Source: Melanopsichium pennsylvanicum (taxonomy: Eukaryota > Basidiomycota > Ustilaginomycetes > Ustilaginales). Taken from it: a stretch of 64,000 nt of DNA. Position 1 is the first letter of the stretch; each line of letters begins with the position of its first letter. Position numbers and translations under genes: made by a program. The notes beneath the pieces were generated by a model, which saw nothing but the letters and a program-made list of their open reading frames with translations, had not been told where the DNA came from and ran no database searches. Location of the stretch: NCBI GenBank assembly GCA_900208305.1, contig OAPG01000010.1, forward strand, positions 186,001 through 250,000, written 5' to 3'. Below are positions 38,426 through 49,843 of this stretch, piece by piece.

Positions 38426-40487
38426 CTTGATGATGGTCTCTCCGATATTGCTGTCAAATCACGATTCTCGACAGGAGGTGAGATCCTAGCAAGCTTGTGT
38501 ACGTTGTGCGGCGAGGTCATTCGATGATTCCTTTCGTGCCTGTGTCGTGTGTTGATTAGCTAGTCTGATGTTTCCAATTGGTGATGTTTGCTGGTCACCA
38601 AGTGTTGGCAAGGGCTTTGCTCCCTATGCAAGCCAAGCAAGTCAGATTTGCCAAGAACGCAAAGAGTATATTGCAGAGGAGTCAGCGTGACAAGTTTGTA
38701 CATGTTGGGGAAAACTGGAGCTGCAGGGGGGCATGTTAGAAGGAGTAATTCAGGGTCTGCTGCCTGGCTGCTGACTCTTTTTTTTTGTTTATTCTTTTAA
38801 TTTTTGTGACAGCCTCGTGCATCGTAATTTTGAACGTACTTTGAAAGCAAATTACAGTAAGACGGACGGCTAAACAAGTCGCACACGCTCGCCAGTTCAA
38901 GAAAACAAGTCGGCAATCGGATGGAGCTCATGCACTATGCTGTTGATAATTTTACCATGCGTACTCAATGGTTTCAATTCGTTCAATTCTGATTTTTCTG
39001 CAAACCTTGTCAGGCTGTAAATGAATGATTGGGTATCAGCTGAAAGAAGTTGTGCGAGATATCGAAACATGATAGAAGGAAAATGGTCTTGAGAAGCTGT
39101 CAGTGAAAGACATAGATTGTCGAGGCGTCTTGCGATTGTTTTTCGTTTGTTTGTTTTAGACGAAGAAAATGGTATGATGGATATGCTCGGTTGAATCAGG
39201 TGCAGTGTTTGATGCGACAGTTCAAGCATCAACACTGATCCTTCCGCTTCGGCCAAGAGCAAAAGACCAACGCTTCATACCCCATCGACGGAGGTAAAGC
39301 ACGCGTGGGATGAGGGTGTACTGGTGCATACTGTGGTTGACGTGCACGTGGGGCATGTTGAAGTATCGTCAAAGAGATTGGTATCTCTGTGCTCTGTTCT
39401 CGCGATTGAAGAAAGTGACGTATATGAAGCTTTTATGACCAAGCTGTCGTAGATAGTAAGGTACTGACCGTACCGTTGGTGGTGTAGATGATGGTGTGGG
39501 AACAAGAAGATCGAGTGTGTTGTTGAAACGTCTTAAGAGGGGCTGAGCTGGATACGGGGTGCATTAAATTCACTGTATGCGTGATATGAAACCAGTCACG
39601 CTCTCGACTTGGACAGGCAGGCAGAGTGTACCGTGTGAAAATACGGTAGCAACACACTGTACATATACAGTAAGTTGGGACGTCAAGTTCCGTTCACGTC
39701 ATGCGGTATGAACTGACGCACTTGAGCAACAAACTCTAAATGTAGGTCTCAGGGGTGGCATCCACAAAGATGAAGCCATGTGATGATCTTGGCTGGTCAG
39801 ATGGCACACCAGTGTTTAATGAGTGAGTAGTCGAATCTATTGCAGTGACACTGCCAAGTGCTGATTTCAAGCCTACAGTACAATTTGTGCGATATTACGT
39901 CATCGCTTGCGCGTGACTGGACCCTGCATAGCTTCTGACGCAGCAGGTTGTCGGTCTAACAAAATTTTCAACTTTTTCAAGAAAATTTGCAATTTCCGCT
40001 TTGGCCATTCGAAGGCGTTGACGGAATTTTGGTGTGTTACCAACGCTGTGTTGAGAGGTACAACACAAAGTAATTAGAATATTTAAATTACAGTAACTTA
40101 GACAGTCAAAACAGAACCTTCTAAATGCTCACATCGGTGTGTGCAAGCTTCTTCGCGGTGTCTGACGGAATTATTAATATTGCGATGGGGCGATGGTCCC
40201 AACACAAACTGAACCCATTATTGACCGTATCCCATTGCCGCCGGTTCAACACTGGTTCAATACTGTAAAATTAAACTATATCTCCTTCTATAACGCACCG
40301 TCCAGGGCTTTTTGCCTAGTCATTGTCAGTCCTATTGATTGCATTTTGTTCCCTTCCGAGTCATCGACCGCTAGCTCCGCTCAGCAATTCCCCAACACTG
40401 TAACGCAACACCTTTGCAACCTTACACAATATATATATACAGCTCAAACGTCGCTCCAGAATTCAAAGTCAAACCCAATTGTAACAC
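38426..40487. other. 2-kb divergent intergenic region
   Basis: No credible gene on either strand. It carries several members of the TTACTGTA/TACAGTAA motif: 38853, 39666, 40088 and TACTGTAA at 40261, with a related CACTGTA at 39571. AT-rich patches at 40075-40095 and 40430-40440 (ATATATATAC) lie upstream of the methyltransferase. Confidence 0.55.
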
Positions 40488-41573
40488 ATGTCGACGACGA
40501 TCGCACATCAATTCTTCAAGCAACTTTTGTCTCTACCGTGCGCAGGATCTCGAGTTCCATCTTGTCTCCTACGTGCTTCGGCAATCAATCCTTCTCACAA
40601 AACCAGGTTCCATTCTACAACCATGACCACCGCTGCACAGCTTCAGTCGGGTTCGGGTTCGGCCATGCACACTGTTGCTCGTAACGGCTTCGACTCTTCT
40701 GGCAGTTCGGGTCTTTACGATCGTGCACGTCCCTCTTATCCCCCTGCGGCGATCTCGACCATCATCTCTGAAGCCATCAATGCCGAGTCTCCTGCTCCAC
40801 TCCGTATCGTCGAGCTCGGTGCCGGAACTGGGATAGCCACCCGTTTACTGCTTGCAACCGCAACCTCGCCATCCGCTGACGGCACACCGCCTCCTGGCAT
40901 TGCATCGTTGATTGCCATCGAACCTTCTGCTGGAATGCGCTCCCATTTTGAGTCAGCCATTGCCTCTGGCGACAATTCACTCAACCAACACATGCAGCAA
41001 AAAGGTCTACTTGCCCCCTCTACCAGTATCACTGTTCAGGACGGTGCGTTTGAGTCATTCGAAGCTGGCTCAGCTAATGACGCTGTAGTTGCGGCTCAAG
41101 CATGGCATTGGTGCTCAGATTTCGATGCGGCACTGCAACAGGTGTCGAAAGCGCTTCGTCCCCAAGGTATCCTTGCTCTCATTTGGAACCTCGAAGATAG
41201 GGAGGCCGCACCGTGGGTAGCTCAAATCAGAGACTTGTACGAGCCTTATGAAGACAACACTCCTCAATATAGACACATGTATTGGCACGCCATGTACAAG
41301 ACTCCAACTTGCTCCAGTCACTTTAAGGCAGACGAGCCAAGACACTACCACCGCATCATCCCGACCACGCTGCAGGCGGTCATCGACAGGGTCTTGTCCA
41401 AATCCTACATCTCTGTACTACCCAAGCAGAAGCAAAATAAGCTGGTCAAGGATATCACAGACTACCTCAACAACACACCTGATGAGCAGCTCGGCAGGAA
41501 GTGGATCGACAAGGAGCAGGGCATCTGGGAATATCCTTATAGAACTGATCTGTTCATCTTTCGACGCGCCTAG
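40488..41573 (+). CDS. Class I SAM-dependent methyltransferase
   Basis: 361 aa from the first ATG. The Rossmann-fold motif I VELGAGTG is at 108-115, followed by an acidic residue after strand 2 (IAIEPSAGM) and a motif IV-like segment with AAQAWHWCSDFDAAL. This is the UbiE/Methyltransf_11 layout of fungal small-molecule methyltransferases (Crg1/Tmt1-like). The first 45 residues are basic, Ser-rich and free of acidic residues, resembling a mitochondrial presequence; a second ATG at 40623 gives a 316-aa protein without it. Which start is used is undecided, and dual targeting is possible. The substrate is unknown. Confidence 0.83.
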   Translation: MSTTIAHQFFKQLLSLPCAGSRVPSCLLRASAINPSHKTRFHSTTMTTAAQLQSGSGSAMHTVARNGFDSSGSSGLYDRARPSYPPAAISTIISEAINAESPAPLRIVELGAGTGIATRLLLATATSPSADGTPPPGIASLIAIEPSAGMRSHFESAIASGDNSLNQHMQQKGLLAPSTSITVQDGAFESFEAGSANDAVVAAQAWHWCSDFDAALQQVSKALRPQGILALIWNLEDREAAPWVAQIRDLYEPYEDNTPQYRHMYWHAMYKTPTCSSHFKADEPRHYHRIIPTTLQAVIDRVLSKSYISVLPKQKQNKLVKDITDYLNNTPDEQLGRKWIDKEQGIWEYPYRTDLFIFRRA

Positions 41574-41740
41574 GCTACCTTCAATCGTTCCACTTTTGAA
41601 TTGTACCACTTGACCGAACCTGAAATCAAAAATCTCAAGTTAGATACTGTATGTTGCCGTAAAGAATGTCTGGATGGTCTTTATGGATCATTGTAAGCTG
41701 GTATGTAAGATACAAAACACTTTCATGCGCGGAAAGGATC

Positions 41741-44213
41741 CTACTGCAGGCTCCAGACAGCGACGCCAGTTGGGCCGATCTTTCCCTTTTCTCCGCCCAA
41801 CAACAGCTTAGCGCCTTGAGGAGCCGCAGGAAGTTCGATCTCATCAGGACCGTAGTTGAAGGCCCAGAGCGCGTTGCCATTCCTCCTGAATCGGAGGTCA
41901 GTGCCAAGATCCGTCTTGCTCCCATTGGGTGTCTCGCCAAATATGGTCTGTACGTTGGCCTTGCCAGCCATGTCGCCGAGATAGGAGACGAGCAAGTCGA
42001 TCGGGGTGTAGGCAGAGACGTAGTGAGTTTCCTTGTCACCGACCTTGTTACCGCACGTGGCGGGCGCGCCATTGCGATAGCCGTAGTATGTTGCAGACTC
42101 GTCGATGGGAACGGAAGCGTTCTTGCCATCGCGATCGCATTCGATCCACTCGACCCAGCCGGACACGTTGTACTGCTTGCCCCCGTACGAAATCATGTCT
42201 CCGAATCCTTCCTTGATGGTCTCGACGCGCACAACTTTCATGGGAAGCACATCGCGAACCGGTCCATTGCTGGGAGGAAGACCGTCAGGAATCGAGAGCG
42301 CAGCAACCTTGGAGGCCGAACGAGGACCAAAGACGGTAATACCCTCGTAATTGGACCAGGTCTCGACGAACTCTTTGCTGATGACAGGCATGCTAGGCAC
42401 CACAACCATCTTGTATCCATCAAGATCAGTGGTAGTACCAACAACGTCAATGTTGAGGCCGAGCCTGCGGAGTGCTGTGTACCAATTCAAGACCAGAGGC
42501 AAGTACTGCATCGAAACATCTTGGAAGCCCTCCATGTCAACATCCCAAGTACCAGACTGAGGTTCAGCCTCCATCAACCATTGTGCTGCGCAGTCAAAGA
42601 CGAGAGCGACCTCAGCCTGACCTTCGGTCTTGGCAAGCATGGGCGCGTTGTCAGAGACATCCCGCTTGTTCGGCTCCTTGGACTCGAAAACGCTCATCAT
42701 CTTGGGGAGATCCTCGTGAACGACCTGTTGCTGCTCGAGGTAAGCATGGTCAGGAACGTTGTCACGACGGAGCATAGCAGCATGCATCTGCTCCTGAGCG
42801 AATGGAACTTCGCGCCAACGGAAGATGTTGGACATGCTTCCTCCGTGCGCGAACGTTTCGTGCTGCCAAAGTCGTACCATTCCGAGCTTTGGGCTTGGAT
42901 TAAACGGTGCCCAGTTCACTGAAGATAAATCGAACGCAAAAGAATGACGAATCAGGTCAGAGATCAGTGAGAATCAAGACGGAGTCAGTTAAAACAGATC
43001 TATGAATCATGGTTATCGAGTACATACCTGGCCCTGGCTGTTGTTCCATAATTCCGAATGGACCGGCGGTCTTGTTGTACGCAGCACCAGCAACACCGCG
43101 ATACAGATCGTGGTGAAGGGCCTGGAAGTCAGGGGTACCAGTGCGGCCGTACTTGATCTTGTCCGAGTCTGAGATCCAGGCGAATTGCTCAGTGTTGCCG
43201 AGTGGGTACGAGTCCCAAGTTGCAAGATCGAGACCGGTCTCGCGAGCGAGCTTGAAATGGTCAAAGTCAAGGAAAGCACCCATGAAATTGGTAGTGATAG
43301 CCTTGTCAGAGTACTTGCGGATGGTGTCAATCTGATCCTTGGCATACTCGATGGTCATGTCGGACGAGAAATGGTAAAAGTCGAGACGGCCAGCGGGACT
43401 ACTCTCAGTGACCTCGAGCATAGGCAGATTGATCTGGTCAAACGACTGGTATGCCGAAGACCAAAAGACACGACCTTCCATCTCGTTGTAAAGAGTAATG
43501 TTGTTGTTGTACTTGTCAGCGAGCCACCCTTGCCATCGCTTCTGTGCGTTCTGGTCGTACGTGCGGACAGTCGAATGGCAACCGAGTTCATTGTCAATCT
43601 GCCAAGCAGCAACAGCCTCGTGATTACCGTATCTCTGGGCCATCGCTTCGACGAAACGCTTGGACAGCATGCGGTAGTCAGGCGACGAAGTCGAGTAGTG
43701 TCGTCGCGAACCAAATCTCCTCTTACGACCCTGAGCATCAGCACCCAGAATGTCGTAGTTATTCACGGCCCAGATCGGAGGCGTGGCGGTAGGTGTGCCT
43801 AGAATGACCTTGACACCCTGCTGGTACAGAGCCTCGATAGACCGATCCAGAAGCGACCAGTCATAGTTGCCATCAGTGGGTTCGAGGATAGCCCAGTCGA
43901 ACTCGCTGATTCGGGCATACGAGAGAGTGGCGTTGGCCATCTTGGCGGCGTCATCGTCCCAGAGGAAGTCCGGCCATTGTGCTGGGTAGTAGTCCACAGC
44001 AAAATGAAGACCTTTGGGCCATCTCGAGGTATCTGGTTTCTTGGTTGGAGAGAAGGGATATTCTTTGGTGTTGTCCACATCGGGTCGAATGTAGTCTCGA
44101 GAGAAGAGGGATGCGGAATCGAGGTTGAAGTCTCGCGAGCTAGGGAAGGCGAGGGAGAGGCTTGGGAGCACTGCCACGAAGGCGGTGAGCTTAGACCATT
44201 TACTAGCCAACAT
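41741..44213 (-). CDS. Secreted GH42-type beta-galactosidase, two exons
   Basis: Exons 44213-43028 and 42918-41741 give 787 aa. The intron (GTATGT...TTCAG) is needed: it joins FGIMEQQPGP to VNWAPFNPSP, a motif continuous in family members. A signal peptide covers about residues 1-22. The GH42 TIM barrel follows (HFAVDYYPAQWP, about 70-81): proton donor E209 in WQIDNELG and nucleophile E390 in GIMEQQPG. The C-terminal exon holds the rest of the barrel (LWQHETFAHGG) and the trimerisation-type domain. It would release terminal galactose from plant wall galactans or galactosides outside the cell. Several N-x-S/T sites are present. The closest same-strand neighbour is a hexose transporter. Confidence 0.92.
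42919..43027 (-). other. Intron of the beta-galactosidase gene
   Basis: 109 bp, phase 1. Donor GTATGT, acceptor CTTCAG. The unspliced frame runs into a stop shortly after the donor, while splicing restores the conserved PGPVNW junction. Confidence 0.88.
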
Positions 44214-45771
44214 TCTTGTGCATTTATGGATGCGAAAGGGGCCTGGGTGCTCGAAGTGTAGGTGGGAAAGCCAAATCGAATGGTGATGGATGTAAATGTT
44301 TTATATGATGCGAAGAGCTTTTTCTCTTGGCCAACAAGCACGAAATACCAAACAGAACATCAGCCCTGCATGTGCCTTGTGAGGCGGCCAAGTTTGAGTC
44401 GGGCAGCGATCGACTGGCACATGAATGGGCGAGTCAGGAGGTGTGTTGACCCCGCATTTAGAGTTCAATGCGGAGGAAGCTTTTAGCGATCTCGACCTTT
44501 ACTCAACCGGGAGGGAACTGACCGTCCGAAGCTGTGAGATGAAGGCTGAGGGACAAATGCCTGGGCAAGACAGCTTAGATGTGTCGCTGTTGCAGACCGC
44601 CTTCAGCTCATGTGGGGATACAGCACCAGACGTCGAGAAATGCCGGTCATGGTGAGGACAGATCTCCGAGCACCGACAGTCGCTGTGAATTTTTTGGCTT
44701 TTGTGACACAGTAAAAGTGTGACGGAAAGGTGCATGAGCGACATTCCTGGCACTTTTTGAATAGTACGCTCTTCCTTTGGATCACCGACCGAGTTCGGCT
44801 AATTGAACGAAGCTCCTAAGTTACCTTTGAAAGCTGCCCCTTTCCTTCTTTGACGCTAACCGAGGGTCTTGAACGGGTATGGTCGGACGATTTTGATCTG
44901 TCTTCGGTACTAGCTCAGGAAGGTGTCTTGCCATTCCATCACTGGTGCTCTTGCAGCTTTGCCTTGTCCAAAATCGTTGAAGGGTTCAATTCGACCCCAC
45001 ATCGGTGTTTTAAGCGGGTGCTGCTGGTTGTATAGCCATTGTCTTGATGCAAGGGTGCTTTATGGGTCAGCCACGCAGATCCTACTCTCGACTGGTGCTG
45101 CTTTCCTACAAGGTTATGTACATTCTGCTGCGCATTGAGACATCCTCTGAACACACTAGCTCCATCTTCTTTCAGCTATCGTGTCCATCCATTCACTCAA
45201 CCTTTGCACCGACACTGCTCTGTTGAATCAATCAAGGCTAGTTTCACTTCTGTAAGTTCAGTACCGGGAACCCCCGCCGCTCATGACGAGCCGTTTGCAG
45301 CGATCCAGTCAGCGCTTGACTGGCCAGATACCCCATTCTAGATACCACAGTCAATGCGGCTATGCAAAATGGTCCTGCACTGATCGCTGTCGAGGGCTTT
45401 GCACCCTGCTCAAGGAGACGCGAAAATTTCATAATTCTGATAGTATTGATGGTGCATGCCAAATTGTGCGAAACTGGGCCGCCCAAACTAAACTGAATCT
45501 GGACACCGATAATAGCTCCTACACCATCTTATCATCGTGTATAATCAGTTTGATCACTCAGCTGATGTTTACAGCGGGCGAGTCGGGGTCTGTCAAACAT
45601 TGCGGGAGAAAGCACTTGAAGCCCATGTTCAAATTTGCAAACAGCACCCAGGGCAAAATTGTCAGGATTGTGAATGACAGTTAAATTTGAGCATCAGTGC
45701 TCTCATGGTATCAGCAGTCTATGGTTGACTACATCGTAAAGTACATGTGAAGATGAAGTCGTTGAAGCGTT
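44214..45771. other. Gene-free stretch upstream of the beta-galactosidase gene
   Basis: 1.56 kb holding the beta-galactosidase promoter and the hexose transporter 3' region. A 133-codon open frame (45283-45684, plus) lacks motifs and coding-like composition and is not called. Nothing else is seen. Confidence 0.5.
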
Positions 45772-47552
45772 CTAAGCCTTGATCGCACGATCCTCAACAT
45801 TCTTGTCAAGACCACGCTCTCTGACCCATACTGCCGACTTCCAAGGTTGAATGTGCTGCGAGTATAGCAGCTCCACGTCCTCGAGACTGATACCCTTGGT
45901 CTCGGGAATCATAAAGTATACGTAGACAAATGCGAAGCAGAGTACACCGCCGAAGATGAGCATGATGAAAGGACCAAGCTCTGCAGCGATCTGATTCGAG
46001 AAATACGACAGAAGGAAGTTCCAGATCCAGTTGGAGGCCGATCCGAGCGAAATCGCCTTAGCTCTGGTTGGAGAGTTAAAAGACTCGGAGAGGTACAGCC
46101 AAGGGCCCGGTCCCCAGCAGCAGGAATAGAACAAGAGATGGATGATAGCAAAGGCGATGAAGACGGAGCCTCCTTGATGCTGAGCTGGGGTGATCAGGTC
46201 GGCATCGGTCCCCCTTGGAGCGGTCTTGTAATGTCCAACAAACGCTACGATAAACGAGCAAGCAGCCTCGCACGCGGCACCAATGAGAAGCAAGGGCCTT
46301 CGTCCGAGCTTTTCAATGGCGATCAAGGCGGGTACGGTGGCAAGAAGCGAGGCGGAACCGAGGATGAACTGGATCTGGAATGGGTTGAGTGGAAGGGCGA
46401 GGGTTGAGCTAAGGAGGGGCAAGTAATAGTAATAAAAGTTCTGGCCATTGAGTTGCTGGAGCGTCTGGAGCATCATTCCGTTGATCGTACGCTTCCACAT
46501 CTGGTTCTTGGTAGAGAAGCAAACGAGATACGATCCGAGATAGCTGTGTCCGGCGAAGAGGCGATTCTCCTCGTCGATACCCTCCTTCATCTCGGCGAGC
46601 TCAGCCTCCATCCACTTGTCACCGCGGGGCTCGCCGTTAAAGGGCTGGAGCTGAACGTCCCGCATGGCAGCCATAATTTCTCGAGCACGAGTGACTTCAC
46701 CATTCTTGAGGCAGTAACGTGGCGATTCGGGGAGTAAGAACATCAGCGAAAGCATAACAATGCCCCACAAAAGTTGAAGACCAACCGGGATTTTCCAAGA
46801 AGCGTCCGAGGTCTTGAAATTCTGGGTGGCCCAGCTGATTCCATAACTAATGAAGATACCGAAGATGATCAAAAGCTGATAGCAAGTGACCATAGCACCG
46901 CGAATGTGCTTGGGGGCCGTTTCACCGAGGTAGAGGGGGCAAAGACCAGAGAGTGCACCGACTCCGAGACCGGCGAAGGCACGACCGACAGCGAATTGGT
47001 GCCACGAGCTGATTGTGGCTGTCTGAATGACGGCACCAACCGTGAAGATGGAGGCCCAGGTGATCATTGAAGGCTTACGGCCAAAGAAGTCGGAGACGGG
47101 AGCTTGAAGAAGAGCGCCGACAAAGGTACCGATGGAGAGGGACGAATTGATAAGCGAGACACGAGTATCGGGAAGGCTGCAACCATCAGGACCGCAGGTG
47201 CCACCGAAGGTCAGAATGAAGGGGTCCATGATGAAACATCCGGAAATGACACCGATATCTATTGCATGGAAAGGTCATGGTAGTTGATCCAAGGAAAGTG
47301 TCAGAGCTTGTGCTCATTGTGTCGAGGTTTCTGTGAAGCGAGAGAAAACAACTTACCGTAACCGAAGAGAAACCCACCAGTGCAAATGGCGAGGGCGAGA
47401 ATTTGAGCCTTGCGAGTCATTCTCGAGGGCTTGGAGGCTTCGAAACCCTGCACCTGATTCAGGTCAACATCGCCTGCGTGGACGATCTTGAGATCGTTCT
47501 TTTCATTCTTGAGAACATCTTCGTGGGATGAATTAGAAGGGCTGCCTTGCAT
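45772..47552 (-). CDS. MFS hexose transporter, two exons
   Basis: Exons 47552-47357 and 47258-45772 give 560 aa. The first in-frame ATG is at 47552 (MQGSPSNSS); the longer frame begins with GTG. Splicing joins GGFLFGY to DIGVISG, the sugar-porter signature at the start of TM1. Other hallmarks: GRAFAGLGVGALS with GETAPKHIRGAM in the TM4-5 region, PESPRYCLKNG after TM6, and PETKGISLEDVE after TM12. Twelve membrane spans are expected. It should import hexoses across the plasma membrane by facilitated diffusion or proton symport; Hxt-like versus high-affinity type cannot be decided. It lies next to a secreted beta-galactosidase on the same strand. Confidence 0.92.
47259..47356 (-). other. Intron of the hexose transporter gene
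   Basis: 98 bp, phase 1, donor GTAAGT, acceptor CAATAG. It interrupts the codon for Asp in the GYDIGVISG signature. Confidence 0.88.
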
Positions 47553-49843
47553 GTTGGTGAAAGGCACTCGATGTGCGCCGCGTCGATGAGGATGATCACA
47601 AACGAGACTTTGAGTTCTTTACGACCGAGCTGAAGGAAGCGACGATCAACGCTTTGGGTTATGGTTGACTTGAGCGGGTTTGGGTAAGAGTCCAAGCGGC
47701 TAGATAAAGGAGTGTTGCTGCGGGGATGCGAATGTGGGGAAGTCTGGGGAACAAGCCGTCCAAGATATATACTTTCGTGTGTTGCCGGCCAGTCAGCTTA
47801 AGCGATGGAATTGCAAGGGGGATGTCGTTAGTCGGAGCGCAGTGGTGCGTTGGGATGAAAGCGTGGAGATCGATGGAAACGGCTGTTGTACTGCAGCATG
47901 GGTGCATGTACTTCATCTGGTGTGTGTGTGTGTGTGTATGAGAAAGCCGATACGCTATCTAAAAGCCATCCGACGGGACAGACACCCACAGCAGTTCAAA
48001 GGAGCGGAAGTTATAAAGAGGAGAGATTCCCGAAGGACCAACGCCAGCGCTCAAGTGCCTTCCTTTGTCGTGAGTTGCTTGCAGCATCTCTGCAATTGAA
48101 TTTATTGCTTCGCACCCTACAGTGATGAAGGTGAATCGGCCCACATGCAGAAACCCTATGATCGTCGGTGAACTCAAAGTAAGGTCTCAGTAAGATGTCA
48201 AAGATGACAAGCTGGACGCTTGTTTGTGTGAGGCGTCTTGGGTGATGATGCTGAGACAGCTCCCCGCAATCGCGGGGCACAGAGTTCAGACTCGGTACAC
48301 GTTGCGGTGAGGAGTACTCGCATCACGGCAATTACCAGTCTCGGGAATCTCACAACGGACCTATTCCACATCCATCAAGCGAGGCGCAGCGGCGCACGAA
48401 TGTCTGAAGAAGAGGTCACCATGGTCTTCGCCGGTGTAGCAGTGGCTGTTAAGCGATCTTCGGCTAGCTCCAAAATCCTGAGAGTCAGCGCGGCGGAAAT
48501 GGTAGAGCATAAAAGCAGTGGATGACGATGTCCTACGTTCAATCAGAGATCTTCGAGAGGCCATTCAATTGCCCTTGTGCCTACATTTTTGAGCGCCGCT
48601 GTAGCTGTTATGGAAATCTCTGTCGGATCCTTGGCCTCTCGCTGCTGCATTATTGGGCTGGCTTAACATGTTCCTTATTGTCACTCTTTTTGGGCGCTTG
48701 CCAAACCCGGCAAAACGGATCGCGAACCCTGAGATGCTTGGCCGTTTCTTGTTGTGCGAGGCGAGCTCGGTTGCCCTGAGTCGCAACCACTCGATCCTTT
48801 AACCTATTTGAGACCCCCGTGTGCAGGTACGGTATTAGCGTGGGTTGAATTCACTCCATGTGCGCAATGCATTGGTGCCTGTTCCTCCAAAGTAAGCTGC
48901 GTTGCTCGCGCTAGTTGTTTACCTCAACAGTAACGTTCAATATACACGCAAATATCTCGACCACGAAACAACATCATGAGACTGCGAGCTGAATGCAATG
49001 AAATTTTTTTGCTTTTGGATGATCTGGCATTGAGCAGAGTGTCCATTAATAATGACGAACAATTGTGTTTCGGCGAGTGGAGCCATGCAAAGCGGCGCTT
49101 GGATCCATGTACAGTAAATGAAAGTACGACAGATGGATAGTAATCCTGCCGTCTGCTTCCTGAAAGCGAAAGAAACAATCTTGAAAGCTTCTACCGGGGC
49201 ATTTCTCGTGTTAATGAGAACTATAGTGAAAGCTTGGCTTGTTGCACAATTGGCTATTGAAAACTCTCCTACTGTGCTATGCCACCATGGCCCGTTGCTA
49301 GCCTTTCGTTCCACGATGTTCATGCCCGATTCGTCCGAAGAATATTCACTTGCAGCTAGTGATAGCAAGAGCAAATTGACCACAAAATCACTTGCCACCA
49401 GATGTGGATGGTGTATCGGACGGCTTTTGCAAGTCAGTAGAGAAGGGCATCGTACAAGGCGGAGCGAACAAGGCCAAGCTCACGTCGTTGCTCACTTGGC
49501 AATCTCTCCCTCATTGGCGACCAGAGATTGTTTCATGGTTTTCATCGGCAAGCAACTTTGAATTTGCCGGTGTCTCTTTGCTGTGAGAGCGCGCCCCAAT
49601 CCTTGCTCCCCACTCCGCTTGCATCAATTCTAGGCACTTTGTTCGTTCCCTTAGACTAGACGGCTCGGAAGCTGACTAGAAGCTGCAAGCTTACAACCGC
49701 CACGTTCGCAATGGTAGCCTACAAGCAGCCAAGTCTTGTCCAGAGATACAGTGTGCTTCTTCTGGATTTTAAGGTGTGATATGATACAATACGAATGCGA
49801 GTTAATCGGTTCTGGATGTATTGAGACGGGTGGGTATCGGTGG
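47553..49843. other. 2.3-kb gene-free stretch
   Basis: Upstream DNA of the hexose transporter and 3' flank of the unknown gene ending at 49844. It contains a (TG)n tract at about 47922-47938 and TACAGTAA at 49109-49116. A 65-codon open stretch ending at 49586 on the plus strand (EKGIVQGGANKAKL..., HWRPEIVSWFSSAS...) has protein-like composition and could be a decayed exon, but I recognise no family and no partner exon. Confidence 0.45.

Noticed and set aside
41666..42922. 418-codon plus-strand frame over exon 2 of the beta-galactosidase gene
   Set aside because: Antisense shadow; the opposite strand has the GH42 motifs and a correct splice junction.
44940..45010. tRNA-like B box (GGTTCAATTC)
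   Set aside because: No matching A box, acceptor stem or anticodon arm could be built around it.
45283..45684. 133-codon ATG frame on the plus strand
   Set aside because: No motif, no signal peptide and unconvincing composition; chance open frame in intergenic DNA.
48937..49398. 153-codon minus-strand frame with a hydrophobic start
   Set aside because: Its first codon is GTG, no internal evidence of a gene, and frames on the other strand are equally open.
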